Source: Candidatus Nitrotoga sp. CP45 (GTDB taxonomy: Bacteria; Pseudomonadota; Gammaproteobacteria; Burkholderiales; Gallionellaceae). From it: 59,472 nt of DNA. This document shows, in pieces, positions 57,606-59,472 of the stretch (the first letter of the stretch is position 1; each line of letters begins with the position of its first letter). The stretch is taken from assembly GCA_945874105.1 (NCBI GenBank), contig CAMCFJ010000015.1, positions 1 to 59,472 on the forward strand. Reading direction: 5' to 3'. The position numbers and the translations under genes are program-made. Under the pieces are notes generated by a model. The model saw only the letters and a program-made list of their open reading frames with translations, searched no databases and was not told the origin of the DNA.

Positions 57606-57998
57606 TTATGCGGGGTCAAACAGGATAATGTCGTCCATGGGATAGTGCTTGCCGTTGCCCGTCCACAAGGGGCAGCGGTTCTGCTGCGCGCTGGCGGCCA
57701 GCAGATAATCTTCCAGCGATATGCCCTGGTGTGTTTTGCGGTAGCGGTGGGCATAGTGCCCGGCTTGCTGCCCGGTTGCGCTATCTATACTGATGCGCTT
57801 GCAGAGACCGAACAGGATTTCAATATCTTTGCGCTCACGCTGGAAAGCTCCAGCATAGACCTCAGCCACGACAATAGGCGACAGCAGAAAATCGGTTTGC
57901 GCTTCCAGCAACCCGATAAAACGAGCCACGGTTTGCGGCTGTTTTTTAAGCAATTGGATAACGATGTCGGTATCCAACACCAAGCGATCAGGCATCAT
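57606..57998 (-). CDS. vapC: VapC toxin (PIN-domain ribonuclease)
   Basis: A 130-aa PIN toxin: LVLDTDIVIQLLKKQPQTV with the first catalytic Asp residues, LSPIVVAEVYAGA with the central acidic residue, and SLEDYLLAASAQQNRCPLWTGNGKHY with the C-terminal acidic pair. It starts at ATG 57998 (or the next ATG 57995), overlapping the antitoxin stop by 8-11 nt. The frame is open to 58112, but that part is antitoxin in another frame. Confidence 0.9.
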   Translation of the reverse strand: MMPDRLVLDTDIVIQLLKKQPQTVARFIGLLEAQTDFLLSPIVVAEVYAGAFQRERKDIEILFGLCKRISIDSATGQQAGHYAHRYRKTHQGISLEDYLLAASAQQNRCPLWTGNGKHYPMDDIILFDPA

Positions 57999-58248
57999 CT
58001 GTTTTGGCTTGAAGCAGGCGACTGTTGTTGCGCAGCTTGCGAACGTAGGTTTGCGGTTCAGTGTTGGCAAAACTTTCCAGCGGCTTGAGACGTTCGAAAA
58101 ATGCCTTGGCATCTGCGACGGGATCTTGCTGGATATCTTTTTCCAACGAGCGGCGTATGAGTTCTGAAACGCTCACGCCGATATTCCGCGACCGTGTTTT
58201 GAGCCTTTCGTACAAGTCATTCTGAAGATAAATCTGGGTGCGGTGCAT
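57988..58248 (-). CDS. vapB: VapB-type ribbon-helix-helix antitoxin
   Basis: An 86-aa antitoxin: HRTQIYLQNDLYERLKTRSRNIGVSVSELIRRSLEKD forms a ribbon-helix-helix domain, and the rest (ADAKAFFERLKPLESFANTEPQTYV) is the toxin-binding tail. It is coupled to vapC by overlap. A strong promoter overlapped by a perfect palindrome lies just upstream (58268-58312), fitting autorepression. Confidence 0.88.
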   Translation of the reverse strand: MHRTQIYLQNDLYERLKTRSRNIGVSVSELIRRSLEKDIQQDPVADAKAFFERLKPLESFANTEPQTYVRKLRNNSRLLQAKTDDA

Positions 58249-58267
58249 GATTTATGTTCCCTACGTG

Positions 58268-58312
58268 ATGTATATTCTTATACATTATAGTGAAAGCGGG
58301 GCTGCCTGTCAC
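58268..58312 (-). promoter_or_regulatory. vapBC promoter with overlapping operator
   Basis: On the minus strand GTGACA (58312-58307) and TATAAT (58289-58284) are 17 bp apart. A perfect dyad ATGTATA-TTCT-TATACAT (58268-58285) overlaps the -10 box edge and the predicted start site near 58277, 20 bp before the antitoxin ATG. It is the probable binding site of the VapBC complex. Confidence 0.78.
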
Positions 58313-58507
58313 CGCAGTAGTGAATTTGTTTCAGGATTGACTCCCGGCTCGTAGTGTATGTGTTGCCACGCATGGTAAAAACATTCTCATCAAATGCTTG
58401 CTCGATATGAATCAGCACGCGGCAGAATGCATGATGGGATTGGCAGCTTCGTTCATGGCAGTGGTGCTACCACATTATTCGTAGCATTTGAATTTAAGTG
58501 GGACATC

Positions 58508-58774
58508 ATGGCAGCGATATTGAAAGAAATTGCAGACCAGGCATTAAGTCTAACGCCCAAGGAGCGAGGCGAATTGATCCACCGCCTAATCGTCAGCTTG
58601 GAAGGCGAAGCAGAAGACTCACCCGAAGCCATCGCCAAAGTATGGGACGAAGAAATCGCCCGCCGTGTGGCGGACATGGAAGCCGGGCGGACAAAATGGA
58701 TTCCCGCCGATGAAGTGATGGCGCATCTCCACGCAAAAATCCATGCCGCCAAAACTAGTTTGAGTCAGCCTTAG
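58508..58774 (+). CDS. Addiction module protein (RelE-partner type antitoxin), orphan
   Basis: An 88-aa protein starting MAAILKEIADQALSLTPKERGELIHRLIVSLE, the signature of putative addiction-module components. The C-terminal part (VWDEEIARRVADMEAGRTKWIPADEVMAHL) is typical. ATG 58508 is chosen; the frame runs back to 58394 without support. No RelE/ParE toxin gene follows. Its 3' end instead overlaps a Cas7 remnant on the other strand, so the cognate toxin was probably lost. Confidence 0.82.
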   Translation: MAAILKEIADQALSLTPKERGELIHRLIVSLEGEAEDSPEAIAKVWDEEIARRVADMEAGRTKWIPADEVMAHLHAKIHAAKTSLSQP

Positions 58775-58988
58775 CACCGAGGCGCCAGCCGACGCCGATG
58801 CAGTGGTCGATTTCTATATCGCTGAAGTCGCGCGCAGGTTTATCAGAGTTTTTCTTCGCCTGAATCAATTCGAATAACTTGTGCGCTGGGGGGTTGCCCA
58901 ATTCGCTGCCATGCTTGAAGACGTACAGCCCGCGCGTGGTCATTTCGCCTCTGGCAGCGGAGCGGGCATGCTCGAACATTTGCGCCAG
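58755..58988 (-). pseudogene. cas7: C-terminal remnant of cas7 (csd2, type I-C CRISPR-Cas)
   Basis: The frame reads LAQMFEHARSAARGEMTTRG, LYVFKHGSELGNPPAHKLFELIQAKKNSD, then ARDFSDIEID. This corresponds to the end of Csd2/Cas7 proteins of type I-C systems (MFEHDRSAARGEM, LYVFKH-S-LGN--AHKLFE). At least 200 N-terminal residues are missing; the homology stops at 58987, exactly where a 14-bp inverted repeat begins. The order cas7 then cas4 on the minus strand matches type I-C operons. Its last residues (GVGWRLGAKADSN) diverge from the family. Confidence 0.75.
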
Positions 58989-59029
58989 TGGTCAAGTAAT
59001 ATTGTTGTGTCCGAAATTACTTGACCACT
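58987..59029. repeat. Perfect 14-bp palindrome at the cas7 break, likely paired IS ends
   Basis: AGTGGTCAAGTAAT (58987-59000) and ATTACTTGACCACT (59016-59029) flank 15 nt containing GTGTCCGAA. It looks like two terminal repeats of an insertion sequence left facing each other. No transposase lies between. The cas7 homology ends at its left edge. Confidence 0.65.
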
Positions 59030-59043
59030 ACAGTCGGCCATTG

Positions 59044-59472
59044 TTATTCGCCAGCGGCTGCCAATGCTGCGATAATTATTTCCTCACCCAGGAAATAACC
59101 AGAAGTTGCAAGACTTTTTAACAGGGGCTTCACCAGCGGAACCAAGCCTTTGCGTTTCGCCAGCACCAGCACACCCACCGTGCCGATCACCGGTACATCG
59201 GCATTCATCGCCATTCTGCGTCCGGCTTTGTCGTCCATAAGAACCCCGCACCCGTACTCAATCGCCACGGCAATCGCGCTCGCTTCACCAGCATCAATTT
59301 TTTGCGCAAACGCAGAAAAATCTGGCGCTGCACACAACTCCAATTGCTTCCTGGTTACCGCCTCTTGGATAAGTGCACTCTCAGGAAAATCCGATCTTCC
59401 GGCACACTCAGTAAACACGATGTCCGTCACCAGTACACGCCCAAAAAGTTGCGGCAACAGACCAATATGATG
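59044..59472 (-). CDS. PIN-like DUF3368 protein, cut by the window end
   Basis: At least 142 codons, with the start beyond the window. The visible part (HHIGLLPQLFGRVLVTDIVF at the edge, then CAAPDFSAFAQKIDAGEASAIAVAIEYGCGVLMDDKAGRRMA and VIGTVGVLVLAKRKGLVPLVKPLL) matches DUF3368/PIN-like toxins usually paired with a UPF0175-type antitoxin, which would lie just outside. EASAIAVA and MDDKAGR contain the acidic residues of the active site. Confidence 0.85.
   Translation of the reverse strand, partial: HHIGLLPQLFGRVLVTDIVFTECAGRSDFPESALIQEAVTRKQLELCAAPDFSAFAQKIDAGEASAIAVAIEYGCGVLMDDKAGRRMAMNADVPVIGTVGVLVLAKRKGLVPLVKPLLKSLATSGYFLGEEIIIAALAAAGE

Noticed and set aside
57530-57754. N-terminal extension of the MntA-like protein
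   Set aside because: This part is out-of-frame VapC sequence; the family start is ATG 57529 with its own ribosome binding site.
55432-59472. CRISPR array near the cas remnants
   Set aside because: No direct repeats of 28-37 nt with regular spacing were found; the only repeats are the MITE ends and short palindromes.

Overview
The window reads as chromosomal DNA of a betaproteobacterium, most likely of the Gallionellaceae/Nitrosomonadales group. The evidence is the pyrG-kdsA-eno-ftsB order behind an rRNA operon, the flgBCDEFGHIJ-flgKL order, an exosortase H locus, c-type cytochromes and assimilatory NirBD. A moderate GC content (judged by eye) and the redox gene set would suit a Nitrotoga-like member. 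That placement is inference; no database search was possible.

Layout. 1-4435: end of an rRNA operon (5S rRNA and terminator), then CTP synthase, KDO8P synthase, enolase and FtsB. 4570-8527: small conserved genes (VF530-like protein, S4/pseudouridine-synthase-like protein, YgjP-type metalloprotease), a truncated flavin reductase, a P-loop orphan and a frameshifted PEP-CTERM gene. 8782-14639: an RND efflux operon (outer membrane factor, adaptor, permease), facing nadB (14674-16266). 16558-22762: a redox and oxidative-stress block with a DUF4399 protein, a tetrahaem cytochrome c, His-rich Cu/Zn SOD, DsrE-like protein, dihaem peroxidase and catalase. 22883-27652: lipocalin, a BLUF photosensor fused to a PsiE-like membrane domain, a TMTC-like membrane/TPR protein overlapping a D,D-carboxypeptidase, and a DUF3617 protein.

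28101-37481 is a coherent nitrogen block: glnK-amtB, then cobA-nirB-nirD-nirC (nitrite uptake and reduction, with a sirohaem step), then ntrB-ntrC. Sequences matching sigma-54 promoters, with NtrC-type dyads about 90-130 bp upstream, precede both glnK and cobA. The locus therefore appears to carry its own activator. 37498-38709 is an MFS transporter.

38896-49614 is the flagellar rod/hook/ring operon flgBCDEFGHIJ, followed by flgKL behind a sigma-28-like promoter. Two intergenic palindromic repeats lie inside it. 49900-52413 is an exosortase H locus: a midcut-by-XrtH-type substrate, a sterol-desaturase-family hydroxylase, XrtH and its associated membrane protein. fadD and a YajD-type HNH protein follow.

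54764-59472 is a decayed defence region. Fragments of a type I-C CRISPR-Cas operon (a Cas7/Csd2 C-terminus and a broken Cas4) lie on the minus strand in the usual cas7-to-cas4 order. About 2.7 kb of toxin-antitoxin genes separate them: an orphan addiction-module protein, VapBC, a doubly inactivated MntA/HepT pair, and DUF2281/PIN. A MazEF pair, a 180-bp MITE with TTAA target duplication, a palindrome that looks like paired IS ends, and a further PIN/DUF3368 gene flank this region. No CRISPR array was seen. The most notable items are the BLUF-PsiE fusion, this Cas-to-TA replacement, the NtrC/sigma-54 regulatory sites, and the PEP-CTERM gene broken by one missing G.
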